Source: Leptodactylus fallax
Taxonomy: Eukaryota; Chordata; Amphibia; Anura; Leptodactylidae
Assembly (NCBI GenBank): GCA_947044405.1
Contig: CAMRHE010000357.1
Span: forward strand, 543,501 to 607,500
DNA: 64,000 nt
Reading direction: 5' to 3'
Position 1 is the first letter of the stretch; each line of letters opens with the position of its first letter. Positions 33,614-44,529 of the stretch are shown here, piece after piece. The position numbers were made by a program, and so were the translations under genes. Under the pieces are notes generated by a model. The model saw only the letters and a program-made list of their open reading frames with translations, was not told the origin of the DNA and did not search any database.

Positions 33614-33945
33614 TGTAAAAAAGGGGGTCATATACTGTGTGTGGGCTATAAAAAGGAGGTCCTAAACTGTGGAGGGTGAAAAAAAGGGGGTTATAAACTG
33701 CATGTGGGCTATAAAAAGAGGTCATATACTGTGTGGGGGTTATAAAAGGGAGTCAAATACTGTTGGGGGCCATAAAAAGGGGTATCATATGCTGTGTGGG
33801 GGTTAAAAAAGGGGTCATATACCTTGGGGAGCAAGAAAAGGGGGCTCATATACCATGTGGTGGGCTAGGAAAGTGGCGTTATATACTGTGCAGGGGACCA
33901 GAAAAAGGGAGTTACATACCTCACACTGCACAGAAAGACTGCCTG
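33246..33945. repeat. hAT-like left end, (TG)n and 31-bp minisatellite
   Basis: CAGGGGCGCTTCCATGAGGC at 33246 resembles a frog hAT-like TIR. A (TG) run covers 33564-33612. From about 33622, units such as GGTCATATACTGTGTGGGGG plus CTATAAAAAG recur about every 30-32 bp to 33930. No right TIR or duplication of the left flank TGTGCAGT was found. Confidence 0.6.
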
Positions 33946-33983
33946 GTTGAAATAGTACTAATACTGCTGTGACAACAGTATAT

Positions 33984-34184
33984 GGCCCCACGTTGCAGAA
34001 ACGCTGCTTTTTTTGTTGCAGATTTTGCTGCGTTTTTGTGCCAAAGCCAAGAGTGGCCATAAATGGAATGGGAAATATATAGGAAGTTCTTATACTTCTA
34101 CCTTCTGCCCAATCCACTCCTGGATTGGGCTCAAAAACACACAGAAAAAAACTGCTGCTTTTCCACAATGTAGGACCTCAGCCT
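33984..34184. repeat. GGCCCCACGTTGC foldback MITE
   Basis: The left arm GGCCCCACGTTGCAGAAACG, TTTTGTTGCAGATTTTGCTG is inverted at the right (AAACTGCTGCTTTTCCACAA, GTAGGACCTCAGCC). The centre AAATATATAGGAAGTTCTTA is shared with the copy at 46059. The half-copy at 38945 shows only the left arm. Confidence 0.75.
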
Positions 34185-34269
34185 ATGTCTCTTCAGCTAC
34201 ACAGACCATTCAGACCAGGCATGTCAAACATCCGTCCCGCGGGCCGCATGCGGCCCTTTACAGGCATAT

Positions 34270-34470
34270 CTGCGGCCCGCACAAAAGTCTCAAACTTTGT
34301 CTCTAAACTTTAGAGACAAAGTTTGAGACTTTGTGCGGGCCGCAGATGTACAAAACTCACGATCAGCACTTCCGGCTCTTCATTCATTGGCCCATATCCC
34401 TGCATATGACCTGCTTACGTGATCAATGAATGACGACCCGGAAGTGCTGATCGTGAGTTTTGTACATCTG
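34270..34470. repeat. Two adjacent perfect hairpins inside the hAT-like element
   Basis: CTGCGGCCCGCACAAAAGTC and TCAAACTTTGTCTCTAAA fold back on TTTAGAGACAAAGTTTGA and GACTTTGTGCGGGCCGCAG. Immediately after, TGTACAAAACTCACGATCAG, CACTTCCGG (from 34347) is inverted at 34438-34470. Confidence 0.85.
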
Positions 34471-34630
34471 CGGCTCGCGTGGCTGCTGATCACCTAAGTC
34501 AGTTTTGTTGTGAGCGGAGGAAGAGTCGTGGCTGAGAGTGACTGGGATACTGTGACCGTGCTGAGGAAGAAGGGACCCACTGCCGCACAGGCAAAGTCCA
34601 AGCAAGTGAGTGGCCCTCCTGTATGTAACC

Positions 34631-35081
34631 ATTAAAAACTAAAGAGAGGGGTGAGCACTCAGATTATAAATAATTGTGATGCAAAAAACAGTGGTGCTGA
34701 TTGGATGAAAAATGTAATCGAACACAAAGGAGAAACAGCATCCAATATAAAGCACACACAAAATTTCTTTATTAAATAACACAGCAAACAAGGAAAAATT
34801 AAAAGCAATTAAAATACATGTGCACCCTTGGAGGCAAATACCAGGGGTGAACACCAAAAAGAACAAATCCTACAGACGCCCATTAAATAAATATAAAGTA
34901 AATAAATACATATTGAAAATTCATAATAATAATATAAATAATAATATAAAAAATAATAATATAATAATATAATATAATGAATAGGCCTATTAGCACAAAG
35001 CACAAAGAGGTGTCAAGCCTCAGGACAAAACACTAAAAATGATTGAAAAAAATGATAGCAAATAAATGTTTAGTTTTTAAT
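34631..35081. repeat. Nested AT-rich segment bounded by a 13-bp inverted repeat
   Basis: ATTAAAAACTAAA at 34631-34643 and TTTAGTTTTTAAT at 35069-35081 bound a segment very different in composition from the GC-rich host element. On the minus strand it contains AATAAAGAAATTTTGTG and GAGTGCTCACCCCTC. It may be a retroelement fragment, but I cannot classify it. Confidence 0.45.
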
Positions 35082-35374
35082 TGCTGTATTTTTGTTAAAT
35101 ATATTAGTTGCTGTTGCGCACTGCAAATATATGTTGCTGTTACATATTACTACTTCATATCTTGTTTTCATGACTGCTGTTAAAATACGTGTGTGACATT
35201 AGCTGCTGTGTGCGGCCCTCGCAACAACCTCTTGTTACTCATGTGGCCCTCGGGGTACCCAGAGTTGACATGCCTGATTCAGACCATTTGTCTTCCCCTT
35301 TTGAAGAAATATATTCAAGTTATTTTAGCAATACATTTTTTTATTGTTATAGAAAAAAATTAAATGTATTATGC

Positions 35375-35725
35375 AGCAGAGATCTGACGTTAATGCCTGT
35401 GATCAGTGCCCGCACTGATCTCGGACATTAAGGCCCCTGGCACCTCAGTCAAAGCTGAGAGAGGCACTATTCTTCCGGCGGCACTGGCCCCCAGAGTGAG
35501 ATCAAGGGTCGGCGTCCCATTCCCATGACAGCCGGGAGCCTATTGAAGGCCCCCAGGCTTTATGAAGCCTGTTATATATATGCCAATATTTTGCAATGCA
35601 TTTATTACAGAATAATAAATGGTACCATTATGAATAACAATTTGTCCCGAAAACATTAAGCCCTAATATGGCTCTGTGAATGGAAAAATCAAAAAGTATC
35701 ACTGGCGGGAAGGGGTTAACACGTA
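35375..35725. repeat. Decayed interspersed repeat
   Basis: GACATTAAGGCCCCTGGCAC, GACAGCCGGGAGCC, GAAGGCCCCCAGGC and CACTGGCGGGAAGGGGTTAA match a common frog repeat as I remember it. No ends could be set. Confidence 0.45.
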
Positions 35726-35729
35726 CTGG

Positions 35730-36670
35730 GGACAAGCAGCTATCTGCAAGTGCTAATATATAATATACATTTATTCAATCCTTGCACTACTATTGCAGGC
35801 ATGTGCATATACAATATATTTCCTGTGTCAGTCTCCAGTGGAGATGACAACCATACTCACAGGACTTGCTTTCTCAATCCACTATGCTCAATGAAAGTAG
35901 GGACTAATAAGTACTTCTCCCTGTCACTGCAATAAATGGTTAGTGCTGCAGATAAGGATCCTTGGGGAACACCAACATAAAGATAAGCATAGATATTGGT
36001 GAAAATCTTTGACAAGGGTTACTTTAAGGTTCCCTAGTCCTCAAAAACCATTTCTAGCTATTTGCTTTGCTTAAAAGACAATTTTACAATGCTGTAATAA
36101 CTGTGTGCTTTCTAGGCTCATGTAAAACTGTATTACATACTGTATCTTACCATTTATCTTGTATTATGCCACTTTAATCTGTTATAACATTCACATGCAG
36201 CTGAATAAGCCTATTAACATTTCTATGTGTAAAAAAAAGACAGTGCACCCCCATACATACACTTACTTTAACAAATGTGTTTCAAAATAAGAGAATATCA
36301 TTAACTGTAAATGCATTGTAAGTGGCCTACATTTAAGGTGAAGGATGTAATCGCTGTGACAAATGTGTCTATATTATAGGTCGCTTTACTTGGAAGAGTT
36401 TTACAGAGGAGACAAAAGCCATCTGACTTTTTTCTCCACTGAAGGGAAATATACAAATTAATAGCGATTCTGAGAGATTCTTTATGATAATTGTGAACTA
36501 TGACAGGTGTAATTTAACCATTTCAAAAGGCTGCCGAATTATCATCTGAAAGCATCGCTGTTCACAGCCTACAGAACATGAAATGAAATATGGGTTTTAT
36601 AATATATGAGAGTATAATCAAGGATAATGACTGAATTCTCTTTTTATAAAATAAGTTCCTAACTTTACTG
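35730..36670. other. No recognisable feature
   Basis: Unclassified AT-rich DNA. Confidence 0.45.
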
Positions 36671-36673
36671 CTC

Positions 36674-37094
36674 AGGGTGGGTTCACACCTGCGCTTGCTG
36701 TCCGTCCGTTGCCAATCCAGTGAAAATCTCGGCGAACTGGATTGGCATCGGATACAGACCGGTCAGCGACGCATTGGTTAAAAACCCATTCATTTGAATG
36801 GGTTTTTAAAGCAATGCGCGGGTGTGCGCTTATACCCTCTGCGCTGCGAATCCTTTTTTTTTTCATCGGAAACAAAGTCGGACATGCAGGACTTCGTGTC
36901 CAACGAAAAAAAACGGCTTTGCAGTGCAGAGGGTGTAAGCACACATCCGCGCATTGCTTTAAAAACCCATTCAAATGAATGGGTTTTTAACCAATGCGAC
37001 GCTGACCGGTCTGTATCCGATGCCAATCCAGTTCGCCGAGATTTTCACTGGATTGGCAACGGACGGATAGCAAGCGCAGGTGTGAACCCACCCT
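36674..37094. repeat. 421-bp near-perfect palindrome
   Basis: AGGGTGGGTTCACACCTGCG at the left is mirrored at the right. The arms (about 36674-36882 and 36886-37094) match almost throughout, including a nested AACCCATTCATTTGAATGGG inverted repeat. No convincing target duplication. Overlapping open frames on both strands here are mirror images, not genes. Confidence 0.92.
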
Positions 37095-37304
37095 CAGCTG
37101 TACTTGAAATCTAGGTAAATGAAAGATATATATTGTCATGACCTCCTTTAACCACCCTCTTGGCTGACACGTACAGATATGTATCACAAGTTAATCATCT
37201 TTTCTAAACACAACATTGCGATATGCCAACAATTCTATGTGTGGCCAGTGTGTGAGGGATGGGGAAGGCAAATTGCAACCATTAAAGGCTATTCTTAGCA
37301 TGTT

Positions 37305-37600
37305 GTGATTAGAGATGAGTGAATCTCTCAAGATTTGTTTCACAAATATTCACTTTGTCCAGTACTACATTGAGGGTCTCTCCAGTCATCTTCCAGGCTC
37401 TTGTGACCTTCCATGCGATGTCTGACCTGGCCTCTCTAGTCATGTAGGGCTCACTGACATCATGACACTTTGACACAAGTGTCACAATGTTGCCACCCCC
37501 CATGTGACTGTTGAGGCCCGTTTACAAGACTCAATGATACCCTGCGGCCCATGAAGTCACCCAGGGGTCAGGATGACTCAATAGGACCAGGAAATGTGAG
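37305..37600. repeat. Interspersed repeat (AGAGATGAGTGAA family)
   Basis: It starts TTAGAGATGAGTGAATCTCT, the opening of a very abundant frog repeat (from memory). Boundaries are uncertain. Confidence 0.4.
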
Positions 37601-37604
37601 AGAA

Positions 37605-38430
37605 GGTTAGTATCAGTGTTTATTATGCTTCCCTAGGCCACTGTTTCTTATACTCTGAAATCTGAGTGGAACCCTGAGTATAATAGTGATTCATGGGTGG
37701 TGAACCCCAAAAATCACAGGTTCAGTTGAACTAATAATTTTTGGAAAATGTAGAATGAGCTCACATACAGTTATGGTATTAGGGCAGATTTGTTATGCCT
37801 TGCACAACAGTTTTCTGACATATTAGGCATGTAAAAGTCATACATTTTTGGGGTAAATTTTGGGTTTTTGCATAAAAACTGATGATTTTCTTTTGTTTTT
37901 TTGCAGTCCAGACTAATTTCATGAAAGAGATTGTGGTGTGGTAGTTGCACTAGATTTATTATCATTTATTAGGTAGCTATTGACAGATATTAACACAAAT
38001 AATATCGCATTTTGAAGAAAATCTTTATTGTGATGTGTTGACTTATGCTTGTAAAGGCAAGCAATGACAGAAATGACTTTTTCCACTTCTCTACTCTTCT
38101 TTACTTCCCCCTACCTCCTGTACTGACTCCTCTTCACAATGACAGAAATGAAGACATGTTATCAATATGTTATCAAAGAAAAGAATATAGAAATAAGTTC
38201 TCCTTGGTGGAAAAAGGGGGAACTTTCTCTAGGGCTATGTTTTGTAATGTAGCTGTCAATGCATCAATAATTGGCTTTTCTGAAACCCAGTAGCATGATC
38301 TGGGATTAAACTCAAACCAGAATATCTCCTCTAGAAGGAAGAGAGCCTAATTCATAGCCGCATGTTATGAGGTCAGTGTACTGTCAGGTTGTGTTCAAGT
38401 TCACAGATGTGATTCAGAAGGGGTACTATG
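37605..38430. other. No recognisable feature
   Basis: No coding motif or repeat end found. Confidence 0.4.
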
Positions 38431-38435
38431 TCTTT

Positions 38436-38943
38436 TTAAAGGGGTATTCCCATCTCAAGGATCCTATCTATACTGTTAGCTTATGTAAATTCAGTGACGT
38501 GAGTCACTGCTCTCTTGGGGGGCTGAGTGCTGGATGTAACGTGAATCACTGTTATCTACAGCTCTAACCTTCAGGACAATCAGTTCAGCCAATTGAAGTT
38601 TGCTGATAAAGTCTTTGGGAGTGGTGTCTGTTATCTCTCTATTTAAACACACAGATAACACAGTTGTTCTCTGTAGAAGTATGGTATGTGTTCTATACAA
38701 ACCTGTGTAATGTAATATACATTCACTGTGAATATTTTATGATCTGCACTTAGATTAGATTTCTAGTAATCATAATAAATAATCTCTCATGGTAAAAGCA
38801 AAGTCTGTATTGTGATACTTCATAGTGTCCTGTTCATCAAACAGTCAAAGCCGTCTTCCCCCAGCTTGCTGAAGAATACAGAAAATGAGAAGAAGAGACA
38901 GCTGGCAAAGCTGTTGAGACATGGAGATCGGAAAACCCCTTCA
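38436..38943. repeat. Foldback MITE (AAAGGGGTATTCCCATCTC)
   Basis: The ends TTTAAAGGGGTATTCCCATC and, reversed, TGAAGGGGTTTTCCGATCTC are inverted copies. Its right half (38701-38935) recurs at 54934-55172. Confidence 0.75.
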
Positions 38944-38944
38944 A

Positions 38945-39012
38945 GCTGAGGCCCCACGTTGCGGAAATGCAGCTTTTTTTGTTGCAGATTTTGCTGCATT
39001 TTTTTGCGTATT
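38945..39012. repeat. Half-copy of the GGCCCCACGTTGC MITE
   Basis: GCTGAGGCCCCACGTTGCGG and TTTTGTTGCAGATTTTGCTG, without the second arm. Confidence 0.7.
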
Positions 39013-39607
39013 TGTTTTATCAAAACAGTGTGAAAGCAACTTTCCTTGTTGTTCATAGCAAACAATTTCAATGCAGCTTTAATTTTTAAGGAACAGAATA
39101 CAAGATGAAAGTTGTGTTGTGATTGATTACTATGGACAACTAAGACAGTTTTGCTTTTAGACTGTTTTAAATACCCAATATTTGCCATACATGTACAGTG
39201 GATGTCAGGAAAGGGACATGACTACACATGTCAATATTATGACACAAGAATCAGCTCATGTCATCAGTTATTTCTTTTGTGTGTAAAATGATATATCTGT
39301 TGCAATGATGTCTTACCCTGAAAATGTTACAATAAATTTGAAAACATGCAGTTACAGTCATTTATTGCAACACTATAATGTGAATTAAAGGGAGTCTAAA
39401 CTTCCTCCCAAGCCATGTGACATCTAGTAAATTTAATAAGAGCAAAAACACACCTTTGTGCCCACAAAGTAATGAAGCAATGCAGAGATAATCATCTTTT
39501 TATGGATATGCAAATCACTCTGCAAGCGCACCAGGATGCACTCAATTTGCAAGATTTTCCAGATTTGCTCATAGACAGCTGTGACACCGGCAGAAGTTGA
39601 AACAGTC

Positions 39608-39751
39608 ATTCCCCTTACGTCCGACAGCAGCACAATATGGGGTATCTCTGCCCCTGTGTGTTGTTTAGGACAGGTGGAACCTTTAATTAGCACCAAAAAG
39701 GTGCCTCCTACTAGCCCTATAAGAGGGCACAAGAGACCTCCCTCCAATGTG
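39608..39751 (+). repeat. DIRS left inverted terminal repeat
   Basis: ATTCCCCTTACGTCCGACAG to GACCTCCCTCCAATGTG is the inverse of 45650 onward (CACAGTGGAGGGAGGTCTC...). Its outermost part, ATTCCCCTTACGTCC, reappears inverted in the internal complementary region, which fixes the element's left border. Confidence 0.92.
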
Positions 39752-40443
39752 TTTTTTTCTGTCCTGTGTGGAACAGGTGGACGGAGGTCTCTTGTGACCT
39801 CCCGTTGCTAGGGGTTTTAGTTACTCCTGGCCTACCTTTTTGGGGTACCTCGGTCCCAAAGAAAAAACCTCCAGTCCTTCGGGCCTTCGCACCGCAGCGC
39901 AGCGTTATCCGGCATCCATCTGCAGGCAGCGCGATCCCGGAAGTAAGCGGGGAACCTCCTCGGCCGGAACTTTTCTCCGGTCCCGTGTTCCCAGGGGAAG
40001 GAAGCCTTTGCGCACCACCGCGCCCTACTTCCGGTTTTCTCGGAAAAAGGTGCGGTAAGTTTGGAAATTTAAAATTTAAAGGCAAAATATAGAATTGATT
40101 TTTGCTGCTTGTATTTTGAGCCTCTGGCTTAGGCTTATGCTCCTCTATGTTCCAGTATGGCGTTTGACTTGTTTTGGTGCTGTATAAATGTTTCTTTGTT
40201 GGCTTCCTCCCCTCGCTGCTAGATTACATTTAAAAGGTCTGAATGCAGTCCTTTATTTGTTGAGTGAGTGGTTTCTAGCTCCTCTGCTGCGGGTTGCGGT
40301 GGCTGGTTTTTTTCTGACGGTTTTTTTCTCTCTTCAAGTGACCGATTCAAAAAAAAAAAAAAAAAAGAGGTACCCCTTGGGTTTTTATGCGATGCTTGGC
40401 GATCTTCCCTGTTTCAGTGTCACGTGGCTGTTTGATGTTTCAG

Positions 40444-41638
40444 ATGTCATCTTCTGCAGCACGTAATGGCGATGCGCTTAGGAGGAAAAATTCCTCTAAA
40501 CTTGAAACACCTAATGTGTTTGGATTGCAATACCCCTTTACCTGACGGCTATGATTTTACCCACTGTCACCAGTGTCGCGGACCCCGCCGGAAGTACCTT
40601 CTATAAGAGGTTGTTACTTGGGTAAAGGACTATATGAGGAGTCTCTTAAAGGAGATTCGTTCTTCCATCGCCCAGATTGCCAAGAGACCGCAGATTGAGA
40701 CACAATCTTCCTTACGGATCTCTGATGAAGATTATCAGATAGTGGACGAGACACTCTCATCTGACGATTCCACTGAAGATCCCAGCAGGCCGTGCTTCCA
40801 CTCGAAAAATTAAGCCGGCTGCTGAAGTCCATCCGGTCTAAGGATCGTGATGTTGACGGGGGAAGCCTCCGCGTCCACCTATAGAGGGCCTAGGGTCTTC
40901 CAAGTGGACCAGACATTACAAAAATTAATGTCCTCAGAGTGGAGAAGTCCTGAAAAACCTCTTGTGGTTCCTAGGAGGTTCAGCGCTTTATTCCCAGTTG
41001 CTCAATGGGGTCCTCCTCCCAAGGTGGATATGGCGGTGGCTAAACTGTCCTGCCGCACTAAGGTACCATCAGATGATGGAGCAAATCTGCACGACGCCAT
41101 GGCAGGCGCTTCGACAATACCTTCAAGAAGGCTTATTCAGCTGCCTCGCCCAAGACCGCTGTGGCGGTTGCGTCCTGTGAAGTGTCAGCCAAATTATGTA
41201 CTGACCTGGTCCACCTTGAAAGTGACCGACTCTGGAGTCTCCAGAGACGAGCTGCTAGGGTTTCTAGGCTCAGTTTCCCTAGCAGCTGATTATGTAACGG
41301 AAGCCTCCCACCATCAATTAAGGCTGGCGGCCAAATCCCTGGGACTTACCAAGAACACTGCAGCAGGAAGACCTCTATGGTTAAAACCTTGGAGAGCTGT
41401 GTTCCCCTCAAAGTATAATTTGTGCGCATTACCCTTTGAGCTGGGTAGAGTCTTTGGCTGTGCCCTAGACGAGATCCTAGAGGGCTTGGCCGACAAGAAG
41501 GGTAAAACTTTACCCCAGGCCTTCAGAGGTAGGTCTGGCTCTGGCCGTGGTAGAGGCTATCCGCCTCGTCGTGGAAGGCAGTCCAGAGAGGCTCTAGTTA
41601 TTCCTCTAGAGGCGCCGGCCGGAGATTCCGAAGTCTGA
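40444..41638 (+). pseudogene. DIRS gag-like protein, frameshifted
   Basis: The start is set at MSSSAARNGDALRRKNSSK (40444). After a frameshift a Cys/His cluster is readable (CLDCNTPLPDGYDF, then THCHQC), a putative zinc-binding motif. The last 263 codons (40847-41638) are open and contain the features of DIRS Gag C-termini: SLAADYVTEASHHQLRLAAK, GRPLWLKPWRAVFPSKYNL, LPFELGRVFGCALDEILEG, then a basic Arg/Gly tail (RGRSGSGRGRGYPPRRGR). Gag would coat the RNA and form particles. A frameshift and stop lie between 40530 and 40850. Confidence 0.8.
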
Positions 41639-41929
41639 TGATAAAAAAGTCAAGCCTAGCTTTTGACATCAGAAGCAGTTTTCCTGTTGCCGAGATTCCT
41701 GTCAGAGGTCGTGTCTCCCACTTTCTCAACTGTGGGCAGGAAAAAATTCGAGACCCATGGGTCCGGTAGGTAATCTAAAGAGGTTATGCAATGAAGTTCC
41801 TCCGTCCTCCTCAGGATCAGTTTGTGTTAACTCGCAGCCTCCCTGGAATGCTTCATCCTAGAGTACATTCACAAGGGAGCCCTGGTGGGAAGTCCCTTCT
41901 CTAGAAGAAGGATCCAGTGTCTATTCTCC

Positions 41930-43500
41930 CGTTTTCCTGATGCCAAAACCGGCAGACAAGTGGAGAATGATCATAGACTTAAGGTACCTCAACCGCTTCA
42001 TCAAAAAGAAGCGCTTCCATAGGAAAACCATAAAGTCTGTCACCACCTTTCTCCTCTAAGGCGATGTTTTTTGTGACTTTGGATATAAAAGACGCCTATT
42101 TGCATATTTCTATTTACCTCCACACAGAAGGTTTTTTTCTAAGGACTGCCGTAGTAGTTTCCGACCACAGGAAGCACTTTCAATTCACAGCACTACCCTT
42201 CGGGATCTCCTCTGCTTCCCACACCTTTACAAAGGTAGTGGCCCCCATAACGGCCGCCCTCAGGCTTCAGGGGATATTCTTGGTGCCTTATCTAGACGAC
42301 TGGTTGATAAAGGCCCAGTCAGAGTCTGTTCTGCTCCAGTACCTACAGACAGCCTTCAGAGTCTGTGATGGCTTATAAATTGGGAGAAGTGAAAAACGAT
42401 CCCTTCAACTCGAAGGAAGTTCCTCTGAGAAAACTACTTCCTAGATTGAGTCCGCCTGCAAATCTCCTTGACACCAGCAAGGAAGGAGAAGCTGGTTGCG
42501 GCAGTCCAGCACCTCTTCAAAAAGCCGATAGCCTCCATCAGAACATTGATGAAGATCCTGGGCTTGATGTCTTCCTCAGTGGAGGCAGTCCCATGGGCCT
42601 TGTGGCACTTATGTCCCCTCCAGAAGGAGTTACTAGAGGCTTGGGATCGCTCCCTTCTTACATTCAGCAAGAAGATTCGACTCTCCCCCAGGACCCGTCT
42701 TTTTCCCTCAAGTGGTGGTTGCACCTGAAAGACGGAAGGTCCACGGTCCAACCTTCTTGGACCCTGTTGACTACAGATGCATCCTTCTCGGGATGGGGAG
42801 CCCATTGGACGAAAACTCCATAAAGGGAGTCTGGAGCGCTCCTGAAAAAAGGACCTCGTCCAACTGGAAGGAGCTCAGAGCCGTATATCGTGCCTTACTC
42901 TATTGCTTGCCTCTTCCCAGGGAAGAGCAGTCAAAATCCGGTCAGACAACATGACCACAGTGCTGTACGTGAACAGACAGGGAGGCACCAGACCACCAAC
43001 CCTCCTTAGGGAGGCAGATCTGATATTTACATGGGCAGAGAAAAATCTAACCCATTTATCCGCAGTTCACATCAAGGGCTCCCTGAACATAGTAGCGAAT
43101 CGGTTGAGTCGGGGTTATGCCGTATCAGGAGAATGGTCACTCAATCCAGAAGTCTTTCATCAGATTACACTGAACAGGGGTCTTCCAGAAATAGACCTCA
43201 TGGCAACCCGACTCAACGCCAAGGTGGAGAAGTTCTGTTCCCTTTACCAGGAGGACAATCCCTTGGCAGTGGATGCCCTGTCCATCCCTTGGAGGTCCAG
43301 GCTGGCATACATTTTCCCTCCAATTCCAATAATACCGAAGGTATTGATGAAAATCAGACAGGACCAAGTCTCTGTGATAGCCATCATTCCATTCTGGCCA
43401 AAAAGAGCTTGGTTTTTCCCAACTCATGGAGATGAGTCGAGGGATATATTGGAGGCTTCCCCCCATCCAGAACCTGGTTTCCCAAGGATCTCTGAAGTGC
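41930..43500 (+). pseudogene. DIRS reverse transcriptase/RNase H, broken
   Basis: The order is as in DIRS Pol. FLMPKPADKWRMIIDLRYLN (41940) is RT block 1-2, then a TAA at about 42057. KDAYLHISI and FTALPFGISSASHTF follow, then the polymerase active site YLDD (42289-42300, in VPYLDDWLIKA). The connection LGLMSSSVEAVPWALWHLCP is in another frame (42468-42728). RNase H motifs follow: TTDASFSGWGAHW, NWKELRAVYRAL, IRSDNMTTVLYVNRQGG, and ANRLSRG, where the usual ADxLSR Asp is Asn. The C-terminal section EIDLMATRLNAKVEKFCSLY...PPIPIIPKVLMKI is typical of DIRS. At least three frameshifts or stops break it. Confidence 0.92.
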
Positions 43501-44490
43501 CAGGATCTCTGGAGATTCAACCTGACAGCCTGGAGGTTGAGCAGTCCCTACAGCAGGATAGAGAACTGTCAGAGGCCGTCCTGAAGACCCTTTATTCTGT
43601 AAGAGCAGAATCTACCAATAAGAACTACCAGAGGACAGCCAAGATTTTCATGGAGTGGTGCTCCAAGAAGGGTATTAATAATCTAGAACCTTCAACGGCT
43701 GATATTTTCTTCAGGACGGTTTGGATAAGGGCCTTGCCCCTGCCACTTTGAAAGTGCAGATTGCGGCCCTCTCCGCTCATTTGAACAGACGTCTGTCTCA
43801 GGATCCTCTGGTTGCAAGGTTCCTTAAAGGGGCAATGAGGCTAAAGCCCTCAGTATCATCCCCAGTGGGACCTTGCGGTAGTCATTACAGGCCTGTGTGG
43901 TCCTCCATTTGGACCCTTGGAGACTACGGGGATAAAATATTTAGCCTACAAAACCACTCCAGGCCCTCTCTTCTAGAGAACCGTACATTTTGTTTTTGCA
44001 GATAGGGTGCACCTTAGGTTTGCCTGGGTTTATCCCTAAGGTCCCCTCATACTATAATAGCAATCAGCTAATTTTGTTACCTGTGTTTTTCCCCTCTCCA
44101 ACCTCTGAGGAGGAAGAAAAGCTCAACACCTTAGATGTGATAAGGTGTCTGTGGATTTACCTATTCCACACTCAACTGCTTAAGAAGGCCGAAAGGCTAC
44201 TAATTGATATGCAGGGTAAAAACAGAGGCCTCAAGGCTTCCAAGCCTATTCTATCCACATGGATCAAGGAGACAATTACAGTAAGTCTTCCTTTCTTATT
44301 CAGGAGTTATTCCCTCTAGTCTTTCTACGGCCACTCGACCTGGGTTGTCGACTTCTTTGGCTGAGTATCGGTCCTTACCATTGGACCAGATTTGTGCGGC
44401 TGCATCATGGTCATCTCAGTTGACCTTTTGTTAAACATTATCATTGGACATCCGCAGTTTCCAGACAACTGCCTTTGGTCAGTCAGTCCT
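43500..44490 (+). pseudogene. DIRS tyrosine recombinase, broken
   Basis: The N-terminal SAM-like part is readable: LYSVRAESTNKNYQRTAKIF, then (frameshifted) GLAPATLKVQIAALSAHLNR and VARFLKGAMRLKPS. The segment that should contain the first catalytic Arg (ARRxSEL type) cannot be found near 43935-43990 and seems deleted. Downstream, LNTLDVIRCLWIYLFHT, KKAERLLIDMQGKNRGLKAS and ILSTWIKETI fit the family. The HxxR box reads HSTW (44332-44343), consistent with CGG changing to TGG. The nucleophile region reads VKHYHWTSA, with Tyr at 44439-44441. The enzyme would have integrated circular cDNA, and is inactive here. Confidence 0.88.
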
Positions 44491-44529
44491 TGACGTTGTA
44501 AGGCGAGGAAACCCTCCCTAGGGGAATTA

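Larger units (their letters stand above)
34216..35276. mobile_element. Non-autonomous hAT-like element
   Basis: The TIRs are CAGGCATGTCAAAC (left) and, reversed, CAGGCATGTCAACT (right). A perfect 8-bp duplication ATTCAGAC flanks it (34208-34215 and 35277-35284), diagnostic of hAT-superfamily integration. The ends carry GGGCCGCATGCGGCCC-like GC-rich sequence. Inside are two stacked hairpins (34270-34470) and a nested AT-rich segment. No transposase was recognised. Confidence 0.9.

Noticed and set aside
36672..37114. Cluster of overlapping 78-106-residue frames on both strands
   Set aside because: They are mirror images produced by the 421-bp palindrome.
39717..40092. Opposed 108- and 122-residue frames in the DIRS 5' region
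   Set aside because: They are shadows of each other in GC-rich leader sequence. The gag-like reading begins downstream.
40349..40366. A-run as a retrogene poly-A tail
   Set aside because: It lies inside the DIRS leader with no upstream processed gene and no flanking duplication.
42434..42805. 123-residue minus-strand frame inside the DIRS polymerase
   Set aside because: Antisense shadow of the RT/RNase H region.
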